A model generated the notes under the pieces. That model was given only the letters and a program-made list of their open reading frames with translations, was not told the DNA's origin and made no database searches. Positions 46,215-58,329 of a DNA stretch of 64,000 bases are shown here, piece by piece (positions within the stretch are counted from its first letter, which is position 1; each line of letters begins with the position of its first letter). The position numbers and the translations under genes were made by a program. Source of the DNA: Blasia pusilla (Eukaryota; Marchantiophyta; Marchantiopsida; Blasiales); NCBI GenBank assembly GCA_050084515.1, contig CM114273.1:18786001-18850000 (forward strand), given 5' to 3'.

Positions 46215-47355
46215 GTGTGCTTGAAGGGGGCTGAGACTAAGAAGGTCTCCCATGTACTTGATGAATTTGTGATACACAAAAAGTAGCCATGTGGAATGAT
46301 TTCACTCCACTGCCGTGTATCTGAGTTTGTGCATGATTGAGTGATGAGTTGGGGGGGCTTGATGAAGTGAGATTCTTGGAGCTGGTTCAACTAATCATTC
46401 AAACGTGTAGTGAGTGGACAAGAGGCTATACCAGTAGAGGAGAGGCAAGCTTAGGTTCCAAGATTGTGCTCCTCCAAGGTGTGCTTTGAAAGCTTGTTGT
46501 TCTGCCCACCTGAGTATGGCCTTTGACACCAATCACTGATTACTTCCAGGGTGTGACAACCTGGACTTCCAGGTCTGGTAAGTGATAAGAGATTAGTGAG
46601 TGGAGAAAGAGGGTCATGCTTGAGCTTCCCTATAGGTAGAAGACCAGGGGCTCGGCCTGTTAAGTCTCCTACTACCTGAACAAGGAGGGAGAACAAAGGA
46701 CCAGCAAGGTAAGAGGAGAAGAAGAAGGGATGTGGGTGTTGGTTTGAGCAAATAGAGAGTTGCACCCCTTTCAGGCTACCGTAGGGGTGGATGATTATAC
46801 TAGACAGCGTATTAGATGGCCTTATGTTGTTTTAGTAGTCTCTAGTTGTGAGCCTTGAGTAGGTGTGCTGGTTGAATTTCCACTGAGCACTCTATCTAAG
46901 GACTCAAAACTACACCCAAGCTCTCACTAGATACTTGGTGAGGAGCAAAAGGTGATTGCATCATGTAGGAGTTGGGTGTGCTTTAGAGGATTTCCTTGGT
47001 ACATTCAACTAGTCCAAGGCAGCACATTGGAGGACCTTATGTGACCCTGGTCATTCTTGACTGTGATTTCTAAGTAGAGTGTGCTTGTTGGGTTCCACTG
47101 GCCACTCCACTCAAAGCATTCAAGAGAATGGAAGGAGTTTTGGTTAGTGGGGTGAGGACAGGATTGTGATACTGAAGTGGAGAGTGTTTCTCCAGCCTCT
47201 TAAGGTAAAGAGGTGGGGTTTACAACTGTTAAGGAGTACATCATAGAGTTCTGATCTTTTGATCTGGCCCTAAGCTCTTACATGGGACCGAATTGGTGGA
47301 ACTAGCAATATTTTCACCTGGGTTGTGTGTTGGCCATGTATTACCCGCTAAGCCA
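46215..47355. other. Spacer between two elements, no supported gene
   Basis: An imperfect direct duplication with about 217 bp offset is visible: GGTGTGCTGGTTGAATTTCC near 46862 and GTGTGCTTGTTGGGTTCC near 47079, with similar flanks. No protein family was recognised on either strand. Confidence 0.45.
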
Positions 47356-50300
47356 GCAGTCTTCCTTGTCGTTGAGCCCGGCGGAAGAAATCGACCTCCA
47401 TCGGATCGACGAGTTTCCAGTGGACTTGCCAGCTGTTGTCCCAGAGTAGTCGGTGGGCCAAGACACCGACCCAATCTTTGAGCGGGTAAGAAACGATCTT
47501 TGATTTTTGAATTATATGAACGCCTATGTTGCAATTCATTGGCAATTCAGTGTAGTTTATTGACTTTTTCCCCGTTGTGACAGGTTGTAAAGAAGATGGC
47601 ACTGATGGAGGGCCAGAACGCCCCGAGAATTCCACTTTGCCGATTGTGGACAATAGAGTACGTCCGTGAAATTCAGTCTGACGAGGATATTGCGAAGCTG
47701 AAACAGTCGGCAGCCACAGCATCCTACGTCGAGAGCTTCCCTTCGTTCTATGTTCAGCCTTATGATCAACATGGAACCTTAGCGCTGGTGACGGAGGAGG
47801 ACTTGAAAGCGCTCGACACATTCTGAAGGATGAGAGATCAGGAATTCAGAAGAGCGATTGAGGGGATGGAATTCAGCTGGAAGCGGAACCTCTATTTCTT
47901 CATCTAGGATGGAAACCACAGGTTCATGGCGTGGACCTAGTTTGCAAAGGAGTGCCAAAATTCATTGGAGGCATATTTTTGCGTGAAGGCAGTCGTGTTG
48001 AATCCATACCCTCATCACATGGCGATGGTGGAAATGGCCATGCATGCCATGACCACGTAAGTTTCCTCTTCCTTTTTTTTTCGATTGGTGTTTTTTGCCG
48101 AAAGCAACTCGTTGGAGTCCGACGAGTTGCTTGACTGGCCGCTATTTTTAGGATGTTTTTGGCCGAAAGCAACTCATTTGGGTCCCACGAGTTGCTTGAC
48201 TGGCCGCTGTCCTTGAGATTTTTTTTTCCGAAAGCAACTCGTCGGACTCCGACGAGTTGCTTGAGTGGCCACTGTTTTTAGGATGTTTTTGGCCGAAAGC
48301 AACTTGTCGGAGTCCGACGAGTTGCTTGACTGGCCGTTGTTTTTGCATATTTTTGGCCAAAAGCAACTCGTCGGACTCCGACGAGTTGCTTGACTGGCCA
48401 CTGTCCTTAGGATGTTTTTGGCTGAAAGCAACTCGTCGGACTCCGACGGGTTGCATTCGCGCCACGGGTAGTTGATCGAAGTAAGGGAGCTTGATTTTTG
48501 GCGTCAAATTGCAGCTTTACTTGAAATTGCGCAACCTGTCGGACTCCGACGGGTTGATATGTTCACTTTTTCCAGGGAAACCACTCTCTGAATTTAAATC
48601 ATCTGACAACCCATCGGACTTCGACGGGTTGTAACCAGGCAATCACAAATTTGAATGCAATCCGTCGGACTCCGATGGGTTGCAATATTTAGCTCTAAGC
48701 TAACATTTCGACGATGAGGTGTAGCGACCTATCGGAGTCCGACGGGTTGCAGGAACCCATGTAGCTGGCAAAAATCCTTATTGTGTGTTTGGATGTGCAG
48801 GATTGTATTCGAGTGAAGAAAGTGCTAACGACGCACCCGCCAGAGTATAAGGGGTTCTTGGGCGACGCTCTTGTAAATGAGATGCTGGCGAAGGGGGCTC
48901 AAATAAAAAAAAGACTTGGACAAATACATTTATTTCCCAAGATGTAGCCGTGACAATCCTTTGCTGGTCGAAGATACTAGCCGCCAAGAAGAGCGCTACA
49001 GTGGAGCTAGAGCGGAGGGAGAACTTGTCTGCGTCTGAGCGTGCTAAGTTCATCCAAGCTGCAGTATCTCCAGCTACAAAGTACACTGGAAGCAAGCGCT
49101 ACATCGCCATTCTCAACCCCGAACTTGGCCCCGATTTCTACAAGGAGCTGAAGGCAATAATCAAGCGCAATGGAAGAGGGATGAAGATCCGCATGGTCGG
49201 ATTGGGAAGAAAGTGTCTCTCGACCGCGTCCATAGATTTGCCTTGTCAAGAATTTCGGAATTTAGGAGAATCCGACTAATGAAAATCAATCTCGAGGGCA
49301 TAGAGGCCCAAAAGAGGGCGGCACACCATCCTCCGGGTGTCTCTGATCTAGTGATCTCCCACTGGCTCCGTGAATGGTCATTCTGGGACGCGTTGCGGCT
49401 TCTAGGGAAGTCCATGCTCGTGGGTCTCCAAGCGGAGCTGAAAAAAATAGAGCCTGTTCTAGAGGAAGCAAACCTGGAGAGTGCTGAAGATTTCAAACTT
49501 TGGCTTGATAACATCTGGGACAAGCCCATGAAAAACGCAGGCTTCAAGACCATATTCAAGGATCACATCCTCCCTCAGGCAGACCTAGATGAAGAAATAG
49601 AGGCGAAGAAAAGAGATTTTGCAAAGAAGAAGCGAGATCTTCAAGAGCAGGTGGCCGATGCATCTCGACAAAGAGGTGCCCAATGGATGGTGTTCAGGTA
49701 CCTCAATCAATGTAAGAATGCAGGTACTTGGAAAAAAATACCGGCAGCCTGCAAATTGTGGGCTTCTCCGCCTGATGGAGAGGCATTTTCCATGTACGAC
49801 ATGGAGATGGCACAGGGCATGTCCGACTGGGAGGTTGACAATTGCCCAATCTGGTTGGACTTCAACGACCCTGAGGACATAACCAAAAAAAATCTACGCT
49901 TGGTCTATGATGCAGTGGCCGCAGGTAGGGACGACATCCTGAATTTTGTGCAGCCTGAAGACTTTTTCAAAGGAGATGCGGAGGAGCAAGCCATCGAGAC
50001 AACGGAGTTGGTGTCCAAGGTCGTCACCACCAAGGACAAATCTATAGCGGGTCAAAAAGAAAAGGCGAGGGGATTGAACAATTCTGAGGCCGACTCTTCC
50101 AGAAAAGAGGCTGACACCTCAAGACGACAAGGGGAATTGTCCGGGCGAGAGGGGCAAGAGGGCTGGACCAAGTCCTCCGCCAAGAAGACTCCGGTGGAGT
50201 CTGAGGTTACACAGACCCCCACAAGCTGACCGCAGACTCGGGAGAAGCGAAAGCGGGAGGCGCCTGGTTCTTCCCAAGGAGCAGATAAGGATGTAGAATA

Positions 50301-50693
50301 CACTCCATCATCCTTGGGAAGACATAGAGAAACAACGACATGGACAAGCATCATCATTCACTTCACAAATCTTCTGGATGAGCTGCAAAGTTTCAGTTCC
50401 CAAGCGTCGACACCCGCCATCGACAAATTGACAATGCTGGGACAGAAGCTTCAACGAAACGGGCACGCTCCTTGGACGGTCCATCAAAAAGGTCAAGGAG
50501 GTGGCGGTGGATATCCTCATTTCTGATTTTCCCTCTGGGTTGCGCTTGTGGGACGACAATCCGTCTGACAATGTCCCAAACTGGGATGTCCCTCTTACTT
50601 ATGACCAGATCGCGCTCCTCTTTTCCTTTGCAGACGCTTATCTCAATGATAGGGGCTGTTTCTTGGTCTTGATTGGAGGGAACCAAGACAAGC
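47356..50693 (+). pseudogene. Gene M copy VI, end of exon 1 to motif IV region
   Basis: The end of exon 1 is at 47356-47485, followed by intron 1 at 47486-47583 (GTAAGA...GACAG). Exon 2 is 47584-48056 (VVKKMALMEGQNAPRIPLCR), intron 2 is 48057-48800, and exon 3 starts at 48801. Continuous coding at 49213-50229 gives 338 residues: MSLDRVHRFALSRISEFRRI, coiled-coil DLDEEIEAKKRDFAKKKRDL, WEVDNCPIWLDFNDPEDI, and a Lys/Ser/Glu-rich linker. A stop and a frameshift precede DILISDFPSGLRLWDDN, where motif IV is Asp-Phe-Pro-Ser-Gly at 50525-50539. It continues to FLVLIGGNQDK, where another element's terminus cuts it at 50694. There is also a frameshift at 48910 and a TAG near the end of exon 1. Confidence 0.7.
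48095..48760. repeat. Palindrome array in gene M intron 2 (copy VI)
   Basis: Ten or so units about 65 bp apart. The first five or six have arms GCAACTCGTCGG/CCGACGAGTTGC (T:A pair) with spacer GCTTGACTGGCCGCTGT. The later ones have CCC/GGG arms. Several are perfect inverted repeats. Confidence 0.85.
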
Positions 50694-51260
50694 GGGGGCT
50701 GGTATTCTGGCAGGAGAGAGTAAGAGAGGAGAGGAAGAGAGGAAGAGAGGAGAGTCTCTCTTAAAAAAAAAGGGCCAAATCCACCTCCTCTCTTCAAAAC
50801 TTTTTGACATATTTGAAATTTTTGTTTGCTTTCAAATTCAGGAAATCTTTAGAAGAGAGTAGGTAGTGGTCCACATTTGGCCCTAAAAAAACCTCCTCTT
50901 TCCTGGGGGCGAGAAAAAAGGAGACATCATAAGACCACCCTAAACATTTTTCCATCACTGTCCATGTGAGCCTAAGTTTCTTAACATTCCCTGTATCGGT
51001 CAACAAAAAGCAGTGCCCTTGGTATTTTTGTTGGAGGACCACCCGGATGGGTACCTCTCTTTTTGCAGGGATTGTTTCCTGCATCATGGCCTCCACTAAA
51101 TTGCCCCATAACCAACTTTCTGTCGGTTATGAATGGTGTCTGCTCAAGACCAACTTTCTGAAATGTGAAAAAATCAGATCCTATGGCTCAGAAACCGAGA
51201 AGCTGCACCCCTCCCAACCCGTAAGAAAGCTCACCATAAGAAACGAAAGATTTTTAGACT
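50694..51260 (-). mobile_element. Isolated M-arm terminal fragment
   Basis: Inverted copy of the outer 560 bp of the M arm. It begins GGGGGCTGGTATTCTGGCAG at 50694 and matches 8970-8400 and 46214-45650 in reverse. It interrupts exon 3 of gene M copy VI and is cut off at about 51260 by AT-rich DNA. Confidence 0.75.
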
Positions 51261-54130
51261 AAATAATAATGTAAGATTGAAAAGATGTTCTAAACATCAA
51301 TAGATACACTTGTTTTAAATTGAGTAGAATAATTAAAATTTAGTGTAATTTCAAAGAAGACCCTATTATCTATCCATTATTTATTTAATGCATGGATTTG
51401 TGTTTTGTAAGGGATTTTGGTTAGTTTAATTATTGCTTTAGTCGGTTTTTAAAAAAAAATTAATTATCATTTTTTCCTTTATTAATTTTTGAATAACTAA
51501 GTTATTGTTTGTGAAGGAGCCCATAACTTTGAAGTAAGAAATGAGAACTTGTCCATTTTATCCAATATCTTTTTCCAAAATATCGTTTAAGTGTCCATCG
51601 CAACCAAGGTTGGAAAAAAAATACAAACACTCTCATCCTTTTGAGGAAAGCCTTTGAAAATTAATCTTCTTCCTCTCTTCCATTGCTCAATATTCCCAAC
51701 ATTACACAATGCAAATAGCACGAAAATCAATTTACCATTATGTTACACAAACTAGACGTGATTAAATTCTCAAGTTTTTTTTTATGTCAAACATATTCAT
51801 AATTTTACACATAGTAGAGGTAATTAAACATCTCAAATTTTAGGTGTTATACTATACAATATCAACACTACGAGAACTCTTATCCATACTCTCATGGTTA
51901 CGTCTAAAGATCAAGTCCTAATCTAGCTACATGGTTGCAAAATGAACAAAGCCCGTCCTTAGGACATACAAGTTTGGACATGGGCATGCATTGCAAAAGA
52001 TCAGGCCCACACTTATAGTTATGGTGGAGGGCAGGACAAGGATGGGCAGGGCATTAAGAATGGAGGGAATGAGGTGGGAGGAGGAAGAAACAATACACAG
52101 GGATCACAAAGGAAAGGGCGAGGAGGATGAGAAAGAAGAGGAGAGCGAGGCCCACATGGACAAGTCCTTCTATAGCTCAGATGTAAGTCCACGGACATGG
52201 ACTTTGTCTATCACGTGACACTATTTGCATCCTATCAACGTCCCAACATTCTCGGCCAGTTAATGCATTCCTCAAATCAGATGGTTCTATAAATTGACTT
52301 GATGATAGATCCTCCATATCTAAATTTGAAGGTGGATAAAAAATGAAACTACCTCTCTACGAATATCCAACCCATCTTTGTCTACACATTTGTCAAATTC
52401 CTCCTTGACCGATGGAGAATTGTCTTCCTTTGGCAAGTAGGTAGATATACATTTCTGATTCAACCTTCCTCCTTTGCTCTTTTCCAATATTTATATAGCG
52501 AGATGTTATGTCCTCTCAAGTATGTTTCATCTATGGATCACATGAATGCAAGGGGATGTTAAACTTCTCATCATCCACGCCCTTTGTAATATCAAAGTAT
52601 GGATAAAAGTATCAAATCGTCCATCATGTTCTAAGAAATTTTTCTTCAGTTATAGGAAGAGAGTAGAGGGTCACTTATTGGAACTACAAGTGGTAGTCCC
52701 AATGGACTTATGCCTAGAATCTTGTCCTCTTTGCGTGAAGGACTCGCTTGGAACATGAGCCGATCAATTGACAACAACCTCCATGATGGCCTCCAATGTA
52801 GGACCCTCTACATGTACTGAGATTGTAACTCAACAAGAATAAGTGATGGTTCAATAATAGGATTATCCATATTTTGAGATTTGATAATCTCGGATCATGG
52901 AACAACAAAACCGCTAGAGTATCTTGCTTATGTCTATGGGAATACACGTAGAATCCATATATGATTATGGAATACAAAGTGAAAGAAATGTTTGGTTCCC
53001 TACGAATAATGCAAAAGCAAACTATTAAATGCATGAATCACAAGGAAGCTTGATTCAAACCATCCTTTGACAAAGTGTTTACTTCTCTTTTGGTTTAATG
53101 TTATTTATGGACACATGACTTTGACCGATCTTATAAGATACTTGTATCTCAAACAACATGAATTATTTTTCCATGATAGTACTCTTGTGATTCGCATCGT
53201 AATGCATTATGGATAATGTACATTCAATCTAATAACACCAAAAATTTACAAAAATTATTCTTCCTTTATAAAAAGTTAGATATATGTTCAACCTAAGTTA
53301 ACCACCTAACATCTACTATATATTGGTCCTAGGATGGATCGAAAAAAAATGTACCATTCACAATAGTGGTAGAATTGGTGGTCTCGTTGAGAACACTAGA
53401 TATATTGGTCTTTGCCTCTACAAGCCTAATATGTCCCCTTGACCCTCGCCCCTATTGTTAGATTGACCATCTTCTTAATCTGGTAATTCAGTTAATTGTC
53501 CATAAATGTATCCCTAATATAGTCTTAAACTCCCAATTTTTCATGAAGCACGAGATATGCAAAACTGTAAAAATTATTTAACATCTTACATAAGATAACC
53601 CTATGAGCAAGTTTGCACATAAATGGACAAATGCGTCCCACAGCCTGGCGCGTAGACCCGGGATGATGGAGCACAAACTCATTGTGAGGCCTACAAACAG
53701 GCCCATAGGGTGGGTTGAGACCCACATGCCTTGAGCGGGTGCGGGTCTGGTTGTGGGCCCATTGCGGGCCCCGCAATGGGTGCGGGCTCCGTCAACCCGG
53801 GTCTACGTTGCGGGGTTTGTGGCAAGCTTGGGTGCAGGCTGCGGGTAGCAGGGCCCGCACGAGCATATACGTCCATAGGACAAACATGCCTATGAGAATA
53901 TGCTTCAAAAAACTTCATGAATGTTTGATATTTCGATATAGTAAGCTTTCAAATGCATGAAATGATGCTTCGTAAATTCCGGATCTACGTGTGAACCAAG
54001 ATTGGGTTACGAATGAGGGTATGGAATGGAACCAACGGGCCATCCTTGCTCAAATGTCTACCCAAACCGAGATCGGTAGTCCCAACTAACAATAGAGCGT
54101 GTCGAAGGTTGGAAGAGGATTTCGGTGGAC
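51261..54130. other. AT-rich stretch, no supported gene
   Basis: No family-like reading frame was found. A compact GC-rich island at about 53640-53870, with repeated GGGCCC, GCGGGC and CCGCAATGGG motifs, stands out against the AT-rich surroundings and yields spurious frames. It may be a small unclassified repeat. Confidence 0.45.
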
Positions 54131-54509
54131 GAAAAATCTCGACCAAGATAGTATGGAAAAGAAGCCCAAGCTGGTTGACGAATGAAGGGAGCAGGCAAAG
54201 TCAAGAAGCCCGCCACAATGCGTCGTGAAGTTGGTCTCACCGAGATAGAGTCCGATCACTCAAGCAATCAACTTTGCCGGAATCAGGAGGTTGCACGAAA
54301 TAGTTAAAAAGTTGCGGTGGGCAAAAAGCAAAAAGTCGGAATCATACGGGTTGCGTAATTGTAATTCGAGTAGCTAAAAGAACACAATCCACAAGTCCAA
54401 AAACATATTCAGAAACTTTTACAAACACCATTATGGGTTGAAAAAATCTCGTCCTTTATTACCTCCGAAGGAACTCGGAAATGTACATTGAACCTAGTCT
54501 ATGATTTCT

Positions 54510-54960
54510 TGACCTCGTCATCTACAAATTTACTCTAACTCTCCTCGGTGTGCAGTACCAAAGGAATGTCTGGGATTCAAGTGGCTCCTCGGCCGATTGT
54601 AGACGGGGATCGAAAATGTTGGCGAGTCGAGAGCCTTGGCCCCCTAGGTACACCATAACGGTCCCATGTAACCTTTGTCTCGAGTCCCCCGCCTTCCTCG
54701 GCAGAGTATACCTTGCGCTCGCAATGTGACACCCATCCAAGTATCAATATCCGCTCCGTCCCGGTAATACCACTATGGCAACCCCAGGTAGAAGGAATCA
54801 ACACGTCGAGAGAGAAGAAAAGAAGCCTACGCCTGCCTTTACGAGTTGAGGGGAAGGTGCGAGGAAGAAGCCGCCTGATCGCACGATCCGAAAGGGTCGA
54901 TCGGGCAACTGTCGGAATCAGGCAGTTTCTGGAGGTGGTAAAAGGGTCGATGGTCAAAAG
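54510..54960 (-). CDS. P module (E2), frameshifted
   Basis: Pieces in two frames: IPLWQ-type sequence near 54780, VTWDRYGVPRGPRLS, then NRPEEPLESQ and RRVRVNL at the end. The G run is short here. It follows gene M exon 4 on the same strand, as in other copies. Confidence 0.4.
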
Positions 54961-55839
54961 CGAAAAGTTGCAAGGAGGATAAATCCGACGGGTTGCGCGT
55001 GGTCATAAAGTGAAAATTGCAAGCAGGAGAAATCCGGCGGGTTGAAAAGTAGAAGACCGTGGATTACATAGACGCGATCACATTGAAAAGACGAAATGAT
55101 CAGCAAACATTTACAAGCACCACCATCGATTGAAAAATCTTTTGCTTTATAGCATCCGAAAAAAGCTCGCTGGCTGACATTTGATCTATTCTATGAAATC
55201 TTTTGCCAAATTATCAAAAACTCCCTACTCCAAACGCTGCGGTCAAGCTGGTCGTTGAGTTCTTTGAACTCACTCGTAATCATCCGAGAGCTCTTGCAAA
55301 ATCACTTTCGGCCTTGCCCTCGATTTTGGGAATCGTTGGAAGTGACGATGGAGTCACTACCAAGGGTGGCTCTGGAACCGAGCTCTCGGCCGGTGGAGAG
55401 TTTATGCCTCTAACGAGCCTTTCGATTCGCTTTGCCTCCTTGCAAAGGTCAAGCGATTCTGCCTTCCCTCGAGGCGGGAGAATGTTCCTGCCACTCTGCC
55501 AGCGCCTCGATACTCGCCCTTGAAAGGCCCACTAAGTCGAACACCAAGTCACCCGGCCTTGAGCGAGCTCGATGAGCGTTGCATCAAGGGTGGCGACTTT
55601 TCCCTTCCTCCCGTAGTGGGGTCTTGTCTTGCATGTAAATTCCCGGGGGGGAATTGTACAAACTATCTAAGTTGTACCCATCTGAGCATGGATCCACAGG
55701 ATCCTGGATCTTGAACACCTGGAAATTGTGCTCGGGCCGAATGAAGCAGTACACGTAGGAGTGGTCCATCTGAAAATCAGCACGAAACAATGTCAGAAAC
55801 TAAAGAAGTCGCCTTGAGAAGATTTTCAATAATTGACTT

Positions 55840-56215
55840 TGGATCAACCTGTCGGAGTCCGACGGGTTGTTTTGTCTCGGACCAACCCGACGGGTTGCAG
55901 TTGCTTTTGGGTTTTCCAAGTTGATTTTGGTTTTCGGTTGCAACCCGTCGGAAGGCGATGGGTTGTTGGCCTAGACCCGCCCATGCTCGCCTGAGAGCAA
56001 CCCGTTGGATAGCAACCCGTTGCTATTAGACGGGTTGCATCCAAAAACCAAAATCAACTACAACCCGTCGGGTTCCGACGGGTTGCAGGTACACCGCGGT
56101 TTTCCTTGTGTATGTGGGAAAGATGCAACCCGTCGGAAACCGACGGGTTGCTCTCAGCCAAGCATGGGCTGCTCTAAGCCAGCAACCCGTCGCCTTCCAA
56201 CGGGTTGCTCACGGA
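55840..56215. repeat. Palindrome cluster in gene M intron 3 (E2)
   Basis: Intron 3 (56292-55770) has seven palindromes. Arms are better kept than spacers. Centres differ from unit to unit (GAGTC, GGTTC, GAAAC, CCTTC). Confidence 0.8.
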
Positions 56216-58329
56216 CAAAAAAAACCCAGATTGACTCATTCTACACATCATTATAAGATAATTGAAATTATTGTATAGGAATTGAGCCTTACCCGAATCT
56301 GACTCGTCGCGGATCGGAGTGGGTACTCGTTTTTGATGATCCACGATTGTGCCGTCCTCCACTTTAGCGACCTCTTGACGCACTGGAGGTTGAAGAGCTC
56401 GTCCTCGCTCCCTCCAATCAACACCAAGAAGCAGCCCCTGTCACTCGGATAGGCGTGCGCAAGGAGAACAAAAGTGCAATCACGGTCATAAGTGAGCGGC
56501 AGATTCCACTCAGTACCTCGTCCGCGGATTTTCGCCCCAAAGTCGCAACCCAGAGGCAGATCGGCGATCAAGAGATCCACCGCAACCTCTTCCACCACTT
56601 CATTCACCGTCCATGCAGCGTGCCCGTTTTGTTGAAGCTTCCGCCCCAGCGTTGTCAATTTTTATGGCGGTTTGTCGACGCTTGAGAACTGAAGTTGTTC
56701 GGCTCATCCGAAGAAAGAGGTGAATCGAAGGAGGACGCTTGTCCGGTCGTTGTTTGTCTGTGTCTTCCCAAGGATGATGGGCTGTATTCTCCTTGGGACA
56801 ACCCGGGCACCTCTTGCTTCCGCTTCTCCCTAGTCTGGGGACGGCTTACCGGGGTTTCTATGACCTCGGATTCTGGTGGCGTTTTCTTCGCCGAGGACCT
56901 GGTCCGACCCGCTCTCCTTGCTCGTCCGGAAGATTCCGCCTCTGGCCTCTCATCTTCAGGCTCTCTTTGGGAAGTCTCGGCCTCTGAATTTTTCCCTCCC
57001 CTCGCCTTGCCTTTGAGACCCGCTGTGGATTTGTCTTTGGCTGTCCGGACCTTGGAAGCCAACTCAGCTGTCTCGTGGGCCTGCTCTTCTGCATCTCCTC
57101 CGAAGAAGTCTTCAGGCTGGACGAAATTGGGGATGTCGTCTTGTCCTGAGGCCACTGCATCATGGAGCACTCGTAAGTCCTTATCCGTGATGTCTTCAGG
57201 GTCGTTGAAGTCGAGCCAAATGGGGCAATTCTCCACCTCCCAATCCGACATGTCTTGACCCATCTCCACGTCGTACATGGAGAATGTCTACATCCGGCGG
57301 CGAAGCCCACAATTTCAAAGGTCGCCGGTAATTTTCCCCACGACGTCGCGTTCTTACACGGACGAGGTACCTGAATACCATCCGTTGGGCAGCTTTTAGT
57401 CGAACATTATCGGCCGTCGCTCTGTAGATCTCGCCTCTTCTTCGCTTGATCCCGTTTGTTACCCTCTACTTCTTCGTCAAGCTCGCGAGGAGAGGCGCAA
57501 ACCTTGAACATGGTCTTGAATCCAGGGTTCTTGGTTGGCTTGTCCCGGATGTCGTCGAGCCAAACCTCGTAATCTCCGAACTTTCAAGGTTTGCTTCGGC
57601 GGAATGGGCTCTAATCTTCCGAGCTCCGCTTGCAGGCCGTCGGCCCAAAGACGGACTTCCCGATTACCGCAACGTGTCCCAGAACGACCATTCGCGTAGC
57701 CAATGCCAGATCACTGGATCGGACACACCCGAAGGATGGTGTGCCGCCCTCTTCTGGGCCTCTAAGCCCTCGAGATTGATTTTCATCAGTCGTATCCTCC
57801 TGAAGTCGCTAATCCCGGATAACGCAAAACGATGCACGCGATCCAGCGACACTTTCTCCCCAATCCGACCATGTGGATCTTCATCCCTCTTCCGCTGACG
57901 CTTGATAATCGCCTTGAGCTCCTTGTAGAACTCCGGACCAAGTTCGGGGTTGAGAATGCTGATGTATCGCTGCATCTTACTCGCCATGTATTTCGTTGCA
58001 GCAGATACAGCAGCTTGGATGAATTTGGCATGCTTAGACGCAGATACCTTCTCCCTCCGCTCCAGCTCCAGTGCAGCACTTTTCTTCGCGGCCTGTATCT
58101 TCGACCAGAAAAGGATGGTTACGGCTGCATCTTGAGAAATAAACTTGTTTGCCCAAGTTTTCTTCTTAATCTAAGCACCCTTTGCAAGCATCTGATTGAC
58201 AAGGGCATCGCCCAAGAACCCCCTGTACTCTCCCGGGTGCGTCGTAAGCACCTTCCTCACCCGATCGCAGTCCTGGATCCAATGGTGGGTGACATTCCCT
58301 TCCAATACAATCCTCCACATCCAAACTCA

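Noticed and set aside
37146-46223. Target-site duplication of element V
   Set aside because: The adjacent 9-mers match at only five of nine positions, which is too weak to call.
53691-53960. Pro/Gly-rich frames on both strands
   Set aside because: They come from the GC-rich island. The two strands are equally open and there is no domain.
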